A DNA stretch of 64,000 nucleotides, taken from Bolinopsis microptera. Taxonomy: Eukaryota > Ctenophora > Tentaculata > Lobata > Bolinopsidae. The stretch covers positions 23,329,603-23,393,602 of the forward strand of contig NC_087072.1 in assembly GCF_026151205.1 (NCBI RefSeq). Direction: 5' to 3'. Below the pieces are notes generated by a model. The model had not been told where the DNA came from and did no database searches. It saw only the letters and a program-made list of their open reading frames with translations. Position 1 is the first letter of the stretch. Each line of letters opens with the position of its first letter. A program made the position numbers and the translations under genes. Below are positions 20,436 through 30,947 of the stretch, piece after piece.

Positions 20436-20694
20436 GAGACTGAAGAAATCCAAAGATAGAGCCAAAAAAGACAGTCAGAGGACCAATTTGATTAACCTTA
20501 ACAAGAAGAAGGCCGAGCTGGATGAACAGATATTGCTCCGCAGCTCGTTTCCTAGACCCTACTTCATAAAAGTATCCCCATCCTCAACAGAACCTCAACA
20601 TACAGTAGAACCTCAACCTCCAGCAGAGAAAGACAATTTTGAGTATTCCCGACGAAAATGGTCAATTATCAGATTCAAAAATTCTCAACAATAG
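20436..20694 (+). CDS. Terminal exon, bZIP-like (C/EBP-like?) protein
   Basis: Acceptor ATATATTTCAG ends at 20435; the frame then stays open to TAG at 20694 (about 85 codons). It starts RLKKSKDRAKKDSQ, which resembles the second half of a C/EBP-type basic region (..KKSRDRAK..). A short heptad-like stretch follows, with hydrophobics at LINL, L and I in AELDEQI, then a Pro/Glu-rich tail. The first half of the basic region (the Asn-x-x-Ala core) would be in an upstream exon that I could not find. The zipper is short for C/EBP. AAATAAAG motifs lie about 310 bp downstream. This could instead be an unrelated basic protein exon. Confidence 0.4.
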
Positions 20695-21149
20695 TCATGA
20701 TCACCCAGATGTTCTGCCTAGGGTGAATGCCACTAAGTATTCCGAAATGTGTTTTATGAATAAGCTAGATGGTATATTTAAATTGTTTTGGTAAGAACGT
20801 GCCAGTAACTGAGCCGCATAGGTATTTTAAAGGGATTAGATTTATTATGTTTTGTTTTAGAACCATCTACTTCTGAGCTGCCCTGTCAAAATTAAAAGGG
20901 TGTATAGGTTTTCCCGGGAAAAGTTCCCTTAAATTATTGATGGACGATGTTAAAGATTGTAATTTGGTTATGAATACTTCCGAAGAATTGATAGTGATTA
21001 TGAAATAAAGGAGTGATTATGAAAATAAGGATATTGAATTGATAGTGATTATGAAATAAAGGATATTGCCCGCTGTAGACAATGTTGGAGGATCCTTTAA
21101 ATGTAGTTGTTTTTGCACATTTTACGGTTTGAAGATATTTAAACCATGG

Positions 21150-21330
21150 TAAATTCGGTACACGTACTCAAGTTCGACACGCACTGTAGTTCGTCTGTCG
21201 TCACTTATACTGTAGTTCGACAAACCCTAAGATTCGACTCTGTCGAACTCGAACCAAAGTGCTCTATCTAGACTCAAGTTCGACACTCACTTAAGTTCGA
21301 CAAGATAACTTCGACTGTCGGACTAGAGTT
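21150..21330. repeat. AAGTTCGACA-type array, MULE-end-like
   Basis: Repeated CAAGTTCGACACGCACT, TAGTTCGACA and TGTCGAACT words in both orientations. The layout is like the TAGTGCGAC arrays of the 17228 element but with TTCGAC in place of TGCGAC. Probably a related, diverged terminus. Confidence 0.5.
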
Positions 21331-21339
21331 TTGAAATCT

Positions 21340-22800
21340 CCAATATCAAGCAACGATCCGTTATGAGCTTGAAATCTATTCGTTTGTTTGTTCTCCGCTT
21401 GTCTCATGCTGTTCAATTATGTTTGAATGTAATTTCTATAATCCACATCCAGGGACATTAATTATTTGACCTCATACTCAATTGTTAGTTAGCAGAGTTG
21501 TAGGCTTAACGGAGAGATAAAAGAGTAACGTGGTAACTCTTACTTCGTTTTATAGATCTAGACTGTAGAGTATATGCTATATAAATACAAGGGTCGACCG
21601 AGTCCTCGGCCTCAGTTTTACCGAGGAATAGCGATTTTGCCTCGGTCAGGAGGACAATTCCTCGGTTTGCCTCTGTTTTTATCAAAGACCGTCGTATACA
21701 TTTCTAACACATACCACATTTTATGTATTGTCACAAATGACTAGTAGTAGTAAGCGAGTACCGGAGACCAGTCCAGAGATTTGGCTGCTGAACCGGAAAC
21801 CGTCTGATATCAATCTATTTTCCTTTTAATACCAATAGTGTTAACCTATAATGGACCCAAATTTTTACTTTTATTTCAAACTGTTACAAAAATCTAGTTC
21901 TTTGAAGCACTGAGCTATGTTAATTTATATTGCAGATGAATTTTAGTTTTGTTCTACATTAATATTGGGATACCAATAATACGAGTTTGAGTTATATGTG
22001 GTGAGTTTTGTAAATCGTAAATATCGTGACTAAAATTCTGGCTTTACTGATTGAATTTGGAATATGTTTTCTGATTAAAATGCCGGATTAACTTATTTAA
22101 TTTGAAGGATGCTTTCTCGTTTTATCCAAGTATCGACATTTCAAAAATAATCAATCTACCGAGACTTCAGTGTTCATACACTAAGGCCGGGGTCCCTATA
22201 ATAAGAATAAGAAGGAGGAAGTGTTGCTAGTTAGAAAATTGTAAAAAGTAAGGGTTTAGCTTTCCTGTTAACGATCACGTCATCAACGAATTTGACATGT
22301 AACGTCAAATAGTCTAGAACCTTCTAAAATGACTCTACCGTACACGCGGTAACAATTTAGTACTGAATCTACTGCCCCGCGCACGCGAGTTCTTCTCGTA
22401 CAGTTGCACCTGAGATTTCTGGCGAATCTCGCAATTCGGATGACACCCACTATAGTGAAGCGACAGTGGGGGTCACCACGTGATACAAGATCCGTTATGA
22501 TCGACAACTTCAGAGAATTGTAGATGATTAAGACAACTACAGCAACCCTATGGATTTCCTTAAAGCTATCGGAAATTTGACTATGCTTTAGATTTGATTC
22601 TGTGATATTGTATTATATTGAATTAATTTATAACATTTAAGTAACATTGAAACTATTGTCCAATTTATCGACATCAAATGAAAATAAACTGTGGTAGTAA
22701 ACTATGGCTCAGATCATATCTCAAATTGGACATGTTACGTATACAATTTAGCAAGTAACAGTTTAGATCATGTCTCTAATTGGAAATGTGTCGTATTGAA
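21340..22800. other. Intergenic, no gene seen
   Basis: AT-rich DNA without supported coding frames. A few short GC hairpin-like words only. Confidence 0.45.
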
Positions 22801-22814
22801 ATCAGGTCACAATT

Positions 22815-22905
22815 TCGGACAGATGTCGTTTTTTTCTGGTACCCTGATTCGGACAGATGTCGCTGTCGGACAGATGTCGCTGTCGGACAGGAGTCGTGTT
22901 ACCAT
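22815..22905. repeat. GGACAGATGTCGCTGTC repeat block
   Basis: Direct repeats of TCGGACAGATGTCGCTG ending CGGACAGGAGTCGTG. Same family as 6003-6110. Confidence 0.75.
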
Positions 22906-23780
22906 CGTGCAGTACCCTCTATATACTAATATATATAATTATATAGCTGGTTACTCCTTCATAGCTTCATGAATTAGTCTAGTCTACAGTGCAGATGATT
23001 GAACCCCCCCTCCGTTATACTTATCAGTTTTACAAATAGCTATTCTGTCAACATTACACTAGCGTAATCATTTGGAAAATTTGGGTTCAGTTGTCGTTTT
23101 GGGATTTACGCTGATTGGGCACCCAATTAAGCTGATTGGGTGCCCTGTTAACTGTGTGGGAACTAGGTTCAATTGGGTTCAGTCGTCGCTCACCCTTATA
23201 AAGAACGTGATATTTGGCCCTCGAGAGTGCGCAAATTTGGTTCTCAGATTTAAAGAAAAATGCACAGTTTGTCGCGGAGAACTGAAAAATCGCGATTTGT
23301 AGCGGAGAATGGGAAAAATCGCGATTCCGCACGTCCGCGATTTCCCTTTGACCTTGGTCTGTACGGATCAGTTCACAACGACGATACCTAAGTTTTTTTA
23401 CAGCTTGTGTATACCACTTAACTCGGCCATCAATCCTGTTGTATAATTTGCTAGAAATGAGGAACTTAGAATTTTTATCATAAACAAGTCGTTTTGTGGC
23501 AGAGACAGTATTAATGTAGGAACGAGGAGCGAGTCGAGTAAGACTCCTTCACGTCCAGTTCCAGCTGTTGTTGTGTATCGTAATGAGGATCCTCAGCCGG
23601 GTGGGGGAGTGAGGCTCAAAGAGGTTTTAAGTGTTCCCAAACCAGCTACTTCCTCAACAGAGTAATTTCAGTGCTATTTATTTAACTAGAATAAGTTGAG
23701 AATCAATTTTTAGCGTTATAAACAAGTATCTCACAGTCACAGCACGATACTATTACTTAAATTTAGACAGTGATTAACTT

Positions 23781-23846
23781 ACTGGGCGGCGCTCAGCCTG
23801 TCATTCCGCCGAATCTTTATTCATAATAGCCTGGGGTCCCCAGGTA
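23781..23846. mobile_element. CATTCCGCCGAATC short element
   Basis: Runs from TTACTGGGCGGCGCTCAG to CCTGGGGTCCCCAGGTAA. The termini form a rough inverted repeat (TTACTGGG / TTACCTGGGG). The counterpart at 61079-61155 is in the opposite orientation. Confidence 0.65.
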
Positions 23847-23849
23847 ATA

Positions 23850-25140
23850 TATATAATAATATAATGATTAACTCGAATACTGACGATTGAGATTGATCGA
23901 CTGAGAAGGATTCAAATTTTAGAAATTTGTTTTGTTTTATTAATTTTGTGTAGCTTAGAATATATACTTTAATGAAGGGAATTATTTAATGTTTAGTTTT
24001 ATTTTTCAGACGATTAAATGTTTGAACACTGAACAGCGATTTTTTTAAAAACGCATATGTATTATTTTGTTTTTTAATCTGCTGACTGTTGGATGTAAAT
24101 TTGTTATGTTAACAAAGTTTTATGTTGTAACATAAACTCACCTATATAGTACGTTTGCGTGAGATGCTTGGGTTTTATTTTCTCCATGATTGTTTTAATG
24201 TAATCAGTTTGTCACAAATTCTAACCGAACAACTCCCCTGCACATCATGTCAGCGCCATCTTAAGAGACACTCATTCTCACAGCGTCCTTTCATTTCATA
24301 CATTCTTTTAATCCATTTCCATCTTTTATAATTATAGGTTGTATAAGTTTTCATTTAATCAATTCGATAATGACATCAAACAACTGAAATATGAGCCATG
24401 GTGGTGTAATAAAATTCTCGTGGGCTTTGGGTCGGTGGTATCGGTGGGAAACATGAATGTAAAATGACGCTTATAAAGCAATGATCCTAAATCACCAGCA
24501 TGTTGATGTACCAGAATAAAGAACATTCTTATATACAAATGATGTGTCCCCGTATCCAATTTCAATCAAACTAGCATCATCGTTGGTGAAGTTTTACTGG
24601 AGGAAAGGCGCATGTTTAAAGATATTGTTTATCGATTAGATCAAGTTAACGATTAGTAAGCGACAAGTTGAGATCATTTTACGGTGACATCTAAAGTAAA
24701 TTGATGTGTAAACCATAATTAAAGATAGGTATAACTGTATAAGATATAAGATTAACACAAAGAATCGCTTCATAAAGTTAAATCTCTAAATTATCTTCGA
24801 AATTGATCAACCTTCATATTAGTTAGTTCCAATGTTACTGAGGATATAAATTATAAAATAAGTTGCAATATGCGCCTCATCATAATTATCATTTCCCGAG
24901 ACATATCTGAATGTTAAACGAGGTGGCGCAAAACTGTTTTAGGGAAATCTTACTTGATAAAATCACCATTGTAATCAGTTGCAACAAGAACAATTAATCT
25001 ATTCGTAGTGATACTTTTCCAGAAACTTTGCTATCTGCCATGCTTATAAGTTATTAATATCACTAATCAGTGATAAGAAAAACATTGGTCACTCATTGGA
25101 CTTTTGGATGCTCTTAAGTTTATGATGAGTCAATACCGCT
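23850..25140. other. Intergenic, 3' flank of the minus-strand gene
   Basis: AT-rich. No coding frame or recognised repeat supported. Confidence 0.45.
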
Positions 25141-25145
25141 TCAGC

Positions 25146-25572
25146 TCAATCTGATGAGATTCTTTCCCTTAGCTCCATATTCTGTGAAACGAAGGAGAAG
25201 TTGTCTTCACACGACATATCGTAGAAGACTGTTTCAGACCCTCTCCTTTGATCTTGATCTGAACATGTCCGTCTTTGAAGGAAAAGATCCACTGAGTGCA
25301 CTCGTCCCAATGACACATCCTCTCTAAAGCTCTTGGTCTGTAACATCCAATACATCCTGTCAGCACCACACTCTCGCGAGTCCAGTGGAACATTCCTAAC
25401 ATGTTTCCAGCTTCATCAAACAGCGCGATAGAACTGTAATAGAGCCTCTTGATAGTAGAGCGAACTTCGATGTCCTGGTCTGGATAAGATGTTATACTCT
25501 GCTTTATGGTATGAGACAAGTTGGGACAGTATCCACATTCTCCATTCCAGCAGGAGCAAGGAGGGTGCTTTT
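25146..25572 (-). CDS. C-terminal exon of secreted modular protein (frameshifted?)
   Basis: Acceptor CATATTTCAG leads into phase 1, matching the TSP1 exon. It encodes HPPCSCWNGECGYCPN, then a domain with IALFDEAGNMLGMFHWT, CIGC, LERMCHWDECTQW and FSFKDGHVQIKIKGEG. The incoming frame stops near 25169. A second frame continues with protein-like sequence, FYDMSCEDNF and SQNMELRERISSD, to a stop at 25146. A 1-base frameshift near 25235-25250 (mutation or sequence error) would explain this. I do not recognise the domain family; the cysteines and upstream signal peptide suggest an extracellular disulfide-bonded domain. Confidence 0.6.
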
Positions 25573-25750
25573 CTGAAATATGAGAGTGAGCTTGGTATTT
25601 ACTGCTATGTTATTACAATCTCCTCATGTTCTGTAATTGCGGAATATGATTATGGAAAGAATGATTTATAACAATAATAAAACTTAAACAGGAGGAAATT
25701 GTGACAGTTTCAGTATTCCAAATTCAGATCATAACCATATTATATTTTAC

Positions 25751-25954
25751 CCAAGTTATGTGGTGAAGTGTTTTCTTCTTCAATCTCCTGCTTGTAGTCC
25801 GCTCCTTTATATAGAGGGGTAACGTTATCACAGGATCCGTTTTTAGACTGAGTTCTTACGTCGCATTCTACAGAGCACTTAGACCAATCTCCATAGTCAC
25901 TCCACCCGCCGTCGACGTAAAATGATGTGGACTCCACAAGAAGGCCCACGGAGC
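25751..25954 (-). CDS. TSP1-domain exon
   Basis: A 204-nt exon with ATATGTAG acceptor and CTTGG|GTAAAA donor, phase 1 in and out. It encodes GGWSDYGDWSKCSVECDV, the Trp/Cys core of a thrombospondin type 1 repeat (WSxWS.CS..C), then an acidic stretch with CDNVTPLY and EIEEEN. TSP1 repeats bind glycosaminoglycans and extracellular partners. Only about the first half of a classical TSP1 is clear. Confidence 0.72.
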
Positions 25955-26154
25955 CTACATATAATTTACTGTTTAAGATTTAATTAGAAATAGCAGAATA
26001 AAACTACGCCTACTGAAATTCAGTTATTAATTAGCTTAAAACACAACATAATCATTTCATTTGATTTAAATCATTTTTACGACCTAAATTTGGCTTCATA
26101 AATGGGAAATTTTGAGAGCAATGGGCCAAAATTTATTAATTCATTGAGTATTAC

Positions 26155-26239
26155 CATGATAAGAGTAATCAGCGCGAGCGAATGGTGTTGTAGCATTTAA
26201 TTTCATTCCATCTGGATAGTCAGTGTACGGAGCAGGTGG
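26155..26239 (-). pseudogene. Degenerate cysteine-module exon, out of phase
   Basis: CTTTCAG acceptor and CATG|GTAATA donor, 85 nt. The ends resemble the 153-nt cassette exons (CTGCTCC near the start; GACTATCCAGATGGAATGAA against GACTGTCCAAATGGAAAG). The middle is deleted. Exon length is not phase-neutral like the 1-1 cassettes: with phase-1 entry it hits a stop, and only phase-0 entry leaves it open. It is likely skipped or dead. Confidence 0.55.
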
Positions 26240-26392
26240 CTGAAAGATAAATCAGATTTGACCTCGTGAATGAGAAATTTTGAGGGCGATGTGACAAGAT
26301 TGATGGTGACATAACAAGAATAAGATTGATGGTGATAGTGAGGCATTGAAAAACAATTTTACATTTCTCAACTATGTCAACTCGGGAACTGG

Positions 26393-26766
26393 GGGATGAT
26401 GATTAATCACTCTACACTCGACTGTCACGTGACTTTTTCAACCCCTTCTCTAGCTGGTCCTGAACGACTATTCGAAAATTTAACCCTGTAATCTGATCCC
26501 AACCCTAACCCTAACCCAATCCTTAACAAAAGCATATGCTGAAACCCTAACCCTATCGAGAAATTAGACTAACTTCCTTTTACGGTCATATCACGTGATC
26601 AAGACAGTTTTTCGCCAATATCTCGTCAGGGGAGCATTTTAACCCTATGTCATGGGGGGTGATTCGGAATCAGCGTCCAAAAATACATCGATTGAAGTCG
26701 GTTTCAACTGTAGGGGACCCTTTTAGAACAATCTCGAAGATCGACTGTAGAGTGATTTAGCACGCT
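26393..26766. mobile_element. MULE-type MITE carrying CCCTAA runs, copy A
   Basis: 374 bp, flanked by the exact 10-bp duplication CGGGAACTGG (26383-26392, 26767-26776). Short imperfect inverted ends share AATCACTCTACA. The interior has CCCAACCCTAACCCTAACCC and TCACGTGAC. It matches copy B (57149-57552) in inverse orientation. The 9-11-bp duplication size suggests Mutator-like mobilisation. Confidence 0.88.
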
Positions 26767-27652
26767 CGGGAACTGGGCAAGGTGATATACAGGGACCACC
26801 AGTCTTCAACTTTTGTTTGAATTTTTCGACATACCTTATGGAACTAAACAAAGTCATTAGCAAGGGGGCTTTATTACAGCTGCCAGCCCCCGGGGTAGAA
26901 GAGAAACATCTCTTGGACACTGATTACGCTGATGACATGGCCATGTTAGATAACCCAAAAGAGGGGCTGCAGGAAACCACTGACCTTCTCTGCAAATACA
27001 GTGCCTATGCGGGTCTGAAGATTAATGCTGGCAAAACACAGAGCATGGTTGTCAGCAAAAGTGCATCGCAGAGGCCGTATTCTAAAGACGACACTATGGA
27101 CATCAATGTGGAAGGTCTCCCAATACAGCAGGTCAGCAATTTCACTTACTTGGGTGCAATCATCAGTGCGAATGGAACAATTGACAAGGAACTATCAGCT
27201 CGAATTCAAAAGGCCTCTGGGGCATTCTATCAGCTTAGCAGTATATGGTACAGTCGCAGCATTAAGACTCCAACTAAAATCAGGATTTACAAAGCGGCTG
27301 TGCTCACTATACTGCTTTATGGAAGTGAGGTATGGAATACCACACAGACGCAGATGAAAAGATTTGAGGTGTTCCATCATAGATGTCTGAGGAGAATCCT
27401 GAAAATCAAATGGTTTTATCATGTATCTAATGCTGATGTACTTAAGCGGGCTAACATCGCCCCTGTTGATACTTTCGTACGAGCAGCTAGACTCCGATGG
27501 TTTGGCCATGTGGTGAGGATGCCAGAAGAAAGAATACCCAACTATCTTCTGCACTGGATCCCAAAGCATGGTAAAAGGTCAAGAGGTAGACCTCGGAAAA
27601 ACTGGTTTTCATGTGTCCGGAAGGATGCAGCAATCTTCACAGGTGTCGATAA

Positions 27653-27941
27653 CAGTGGCGTAACGTTGCCTGTTGGCGCCCCCCTGCAGAAAAAAGCGCC
27701 CCCCTGTTGGCGCCCCCTCCCCTTTTGGTGCCCCTCCCTAAAATTAAACAAATTAGGTGATTTTAAAGAATACGCCGGTAAAATCTCTAAAAAAGTGTGT
27801 ATCTAGAGCAAAACGCGCAGTTTTGCTAGTACTTTAGTTAAGTTTTCGAAATTGTCCCACATTCAAACGACGATTTGGCGCCCCCCTAAGACGGCGCCCC
27901 CCTGCACAGCGGGGTCAGCAGGGCCTTTCGTTACGCCACTG
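27653..27941. mobile_element. hAT family 1 MITE, uninterrupted 289-bp copy
   Basis: CAGTGGCGTAACG / CGTTACGCCACTG ends with 8-bp duplication GTCGATAA (27645-27652, 27942-27949). Inserted in the RTE-like coding region. This is the empty-site reference for the LINE-bearing copy at 6526. Confidence 0.95.
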
Positions 27942-28146
27942 GTCGATAACATCACGATAGAAGATGCAGAACAACAAGCTACATACAGGGTTCACTGGAG
28001 AGGTCTAATACACCGGAGAAAGGAGTTACTATGTGGTGCAGGCCACTCCAACGACTAGGAGGAGACCTTTTCAAGTACAAGTACAAGTGAGTACAACTAT
28101 TACATATTACGGTTACTCGTTATTACCGTAGTTATCGGTAGATAAG

Positions 28147-28236
28147 TACACAAAGAAGCTCCATCGCTGCTGAAGGTATTCTCTCCACATTGCTGACATC
28201 CAGTGTCAGTCATGTAGTCTCCAGCGGAGCATGGGG
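28147..28236 (-). pseudogene. Sixth cysteine-module exon, truncated
   Basis: Matches the first ~90 nt of the 153-nt cassette exon after the same TTTCAG acceptor, then diverges (CTTTGTGTACTTATC instead of the CIDCPNG-coding part) where the LINE tail region begins. It has no donor and runs into stops. Confidence 0.75.
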
Positions 28237-28389
28237 CTGAAATATAAATCGCATTTTGACATCATGAGTGAACATTTTTGAGAGCAAAGAACCCAAAGGA
28301 CCACAATAAAATGATCGATTTTATGACATGAAAAATTGTTAATATCAATCCTTGCTTCAACAAAATCCTCTTATTCGCTTTTATATTAC

Positions 28390-28542
28390 CGTAATAACAA
28401 TTTTCGGCAGATGTTGACCCAGCATTCGAAAACTTTCCATTTGGACAGTCAATGCACGAAGAAGCTCTATCGCTGCTGAAGGTATTCTCTCCACATTGCT
28501 GACATCCAGTGTCAGTCATGTAGTCTCCAGCGGAGCATGGGG
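28390..28542 (-). CDS. Cysteine-module cassette exon 5
   Basis: A 153-nt exon, phase 1-1, TTTCAG acceptor and TTACG|GTAATA donor. Encodes PCSAGDYMTDTGCQQCGENT, then SSDRASSCIDCPNG and STSAENCYY: the GCC2/GCC3 (ephrin-receptor-like, CxxC-containing) cysteine module of extracellular proteins. It belongs to a five-fold tandem of 306-bp exon-intron cassettes. Confidence 0.82.
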
Positions 28543-28695
28543 CTGAAATATAAATCGCATTTTGACATCATGAGTGAACATTTTTGAGAGCAAAGAACCC
28601 AAAGGACCACAATAAAATGATCGATTTTATGACATGAAAAATTGTTAATATCAATCCTTGCTTCAACAAAATCCTCTTATTCGCTTTTATATTAC

Positions 28696-28848
28696 CGTAA
28701 TAACAATTTTCGGCAGATGTTGACCCAGCATTCGAAAACTTTCCATTTGGACAGTCAATGCACGAAGAAGCTCTATCGCTGCTGAAGGTATTCTCTCCAC
28801 ATTGCTGACATCCAGTGTCAGTCATGTAGTCTCCAGCGGAGCATGGGG
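28696..28848 (-). CDS. Cysteine-module cassette exon 4
   Basis: Same 153-nt exon and splice sites as 28390-28542, 306 bp further 5' in the gene. The flanking intron is identical as far as I can read. Confidence 0.82.
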
Positions 28849-29001
28849 CTGAAATATAAATCGCATTTTGACATCATGAGTGAACATTTTTGAGAGCAAA
28901 GAACCCAAAGGACCACAATAAAATGATCGATTTTATGACATGAAAAATTGTTAATATCAATCCTTGCTTCAACAAAATCCTCTTATTCGCTTTTATATTA
29001 C

Positions 29002-29154
29002 CGTAATAACAATTTTCGGCAGATGTTGACCCAGCATTCGAAAACTTTCCATTTGGACAGTCAATGCAGGAAGAAGCTCTATCGCTGCTGAAGGTATTCT
29101 CTCCACATTGCTGACATCCAGTGTCAGTCATGTAGTCTCCAGCGGAGCATGGGG
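29002..29154 (-). CDS. Cysteine-module cassette exon 3
   Basis: Same 153-nt exon. It differs from its neighbours at one base near 29068 (CAGGAAG for CACGAAG on the plus strand), which is synonymous at the encoded residue level in the listed translations. Confidence 0.82.
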
Positions 29155-29307
29155 CTGAAATATAAATCGCATTTTGACATCATGAGTGAACATTTTTGAG
29201 AGCAAAGAACCCAAAGGACCACAATAAAATGATCGATTTTATGACATGAAAAATTGTTAATATCAATCCTTGCTTCAACAAAATCCTCTTATTCGCTTTT
29301 ATATTAC

Positions 29308-29460
29308 CGTAATAACAATTTTCGGCAGATGTTGACCCAGCATTCGAAAACTTTCCATTTGGACAGTCAATGCACGAAGAAGCTCTATCGCTGCTGAAGG
29401 TATTCTCTCCACATTGCTGACATCCAGTGTCAGTCATGTAGTCTCCAGCGGAGCATGGGG
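29308..29460 (-). CDS. Cysteine-module cassette exon 2
   Basis: Same 153-nt exon and splice sites; the tandem period of 306 bp is maintained. Confidence 0.82.
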
Positions 29461-29613
29461 CTGAAATATAAATCGCATTTTGACATCATGAGTGAACATT
29501 TTTGAGAGCAAAGAACCCAAAGGACCACAATAAAATGATCGATTTTATGACATGAAAAATTGTTAATATCAATCCTTGCTTCAACAAAATCCTCTTATTC
29601 GCTTTTATATTAC

Positions 29614-29766
29614 CGTAATAACAATTTTCGGCAGATGTTGACCCAGCATTCGAAAACTTTCCATTTGGACAGTCAATGCACGAAGAAGCTCTATCGCTGC
29701 TGAAGGTATTCTCTCCACATTGCTGACATCCAGTGTCAGTCATGTAGTCTCCAGCCGAACAAATCA
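29614..29766 (-). CDS. Cysteine-module cassette exon 1
   Basis: First member of the array. Its acceptor side differs from the copies (GTTTTCAG, exon starting TGATTTGTTCGGCTGG, giving ICSAGD instead of PCSAGD), showing it is the founder or the 5' boundary of the expansion. It joins in phase 1 to the preceding exon (29960). Confidence 0.82.
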
Positions 29767-29959
29767 CTGAAAACAAGCTGAATGGAGAAATGAGGCATGT
29801 CCTATATTTAATATAATGGGAATAATTGGTAAGATGTGAAGTTGTACTGAAGCGTTTTCTGAAGTTTCATGTATTGTTTCTTTCAATTCGTATAAGGTTT
29901 TACTCGATCATAGCACGGCAATAAAATTAACCAAACATTTTTCTAATTAATAAACTAAC

Positions 29960-30690
29960 CTGGTACTCTTAGTCCAAGAGAAGAACAAGTGTATATTCCC
30001 GGTTGTGGGTCACAAAATGTGTCGCATTGACCATCTGGATAGTAGTTAGATTGGCAGTCTTGACAATCGGATCCCACTTTCTTTCCAACACAGGTCTTCC
30101 TTCCGTTAGAATCACAGGTGTAGCTTCCACTGACAGGCTTACAGTATGTGCTACACTGTGACCCGTAGTAGTTTAGTATGCAATCAGCACAGCCTGTGCC
30201 AGTGAATCCAGGGTTGCAACTTAACAGTCTGTAGTACACTGTTAACTGTCCACCACCACTACGATAAGTTGTTGAATAACTATGACCAATGATGGTGTTT
30301 TCAAATGTGAGAGCCATATTGCTCATGGTTCTAATATGGTCGTCATATTTGACATCCTTGTCCCATACCTCCATGGAGAGATACACATTCAAGTTGGATG
30401 GAAGGTCCACTGTTGCTGTGACAGATGGGTAGTATGTTTGGCTATCTTGTGTATAACTGGTTGAGCCTCTGTGGAACAGCACATTACCATCGGAACTCTC
30501 TTTTATTTTAACACTTCTAAAAAAGAAATCACAATAAGACCACCGCCTGTCACAATCATCATATGAGTCGTAATACTTGTAGAACTTTATTTCCCCCCTT
30601 GCTGCACAATCCACTGTTTCCTGTAAGGAATTGAACAGCTTGATGTTACTAATGTTATCTAAAGATATATCCAGAGAAACGGTCAAGCTT
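29960..30690 (-). CDS. Large exon: C2/MNNL-like plus DSL-like modules
   Basis: About 243 codons. The N-terminal part (LTVSLDISL, CAARGEIKFYKYYD, MEVWDKDVKYDDHIRTMSN) resembles the C2-like N-terminal region of Notch-ligand-type proteins. The C-terminal part is rich in Cys: CNPGFTGTGCADCILNYYGS, CSTYCKP, TCDSNGRKTC, GSDCQDCQSNYYP, CDTFCDPQPG. The xYYGxxCxxxC pattern is that of DSL/EGF-like modules. The donor CCAG|GTTAGT is in phase 1. The 5' boundary is unresolved: all acceptors I tried upstream of 30690 meet a stop, so a small intron or a frame error remains unexplained. Likely role: secreted or surface ligand-like protein (inference). Confidence 0.72.
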
Positions 30691-30947
30691 TTACATCGAT
30701 TCCATTGGTTGGCCCATAGATAACAGTATTAACACTGTAAAACTGTAAAACTGTCTCTACTTAGCTTATACAATTTTTAGGTAAAGCTATAAACATGAGA
30801 GATATAACTGATATAAATGTGACATCAATCGACACAATATACTGAGCCATTTTATTACCCAATGGACAGTGGACACAAAGAAATCCAATGTGTTTAATAA
30901 AACTCAGTAATATCTTAGAAGAATTTAAACAATCTTTATACACATAC

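Larger units (their letters stand above)
26290..28080 (+). pseudogene. RTE-like LINE fragment, twice interrupted
   Basis: Encodes the RT palm and C-terminus: GQGDIQGPPVFNF, DTDYADDMAML, FTYLGAIIS, LLYGSEVWNT, RLRWFGHVVRM, GKRSRGRPRKNW. The LRWxGHVxRM and GRPxxxW blocks are typical of RTE-like C-termini. A MULE-type MITE is inserted just before the GQGD motif and a hAT MITE after FTGVDN. It ends in ACAAGTACAAGTACAAGT, a short-repeat tail as RTE elements have. It is 5'-truncated, lies in the intron region of the minus-strand host gene, and abuts a truncated exon at about 28147. The closest relative here is 44500-45059. Confidence 0.85.

Noticed and set aside
23087-23332. 76-81 codon frames and a GGGCACCCAATT hairpin
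   Set aside because: Frames lack motifs; the hairpin is short and single-copy here.
28147-29766. CRISPR-like regular repeats
   Set aside because: The 306-bp period contains exon and intron with splice sites, and spacers are not unique; this is a gene-internal tandem duplication in a eukaryote.
30761-30943. 60-codon minus frame with hydrophobic stretch
   Set aside because: Lies between the signal-peptide exon donor and the next exon; best explained as intron.
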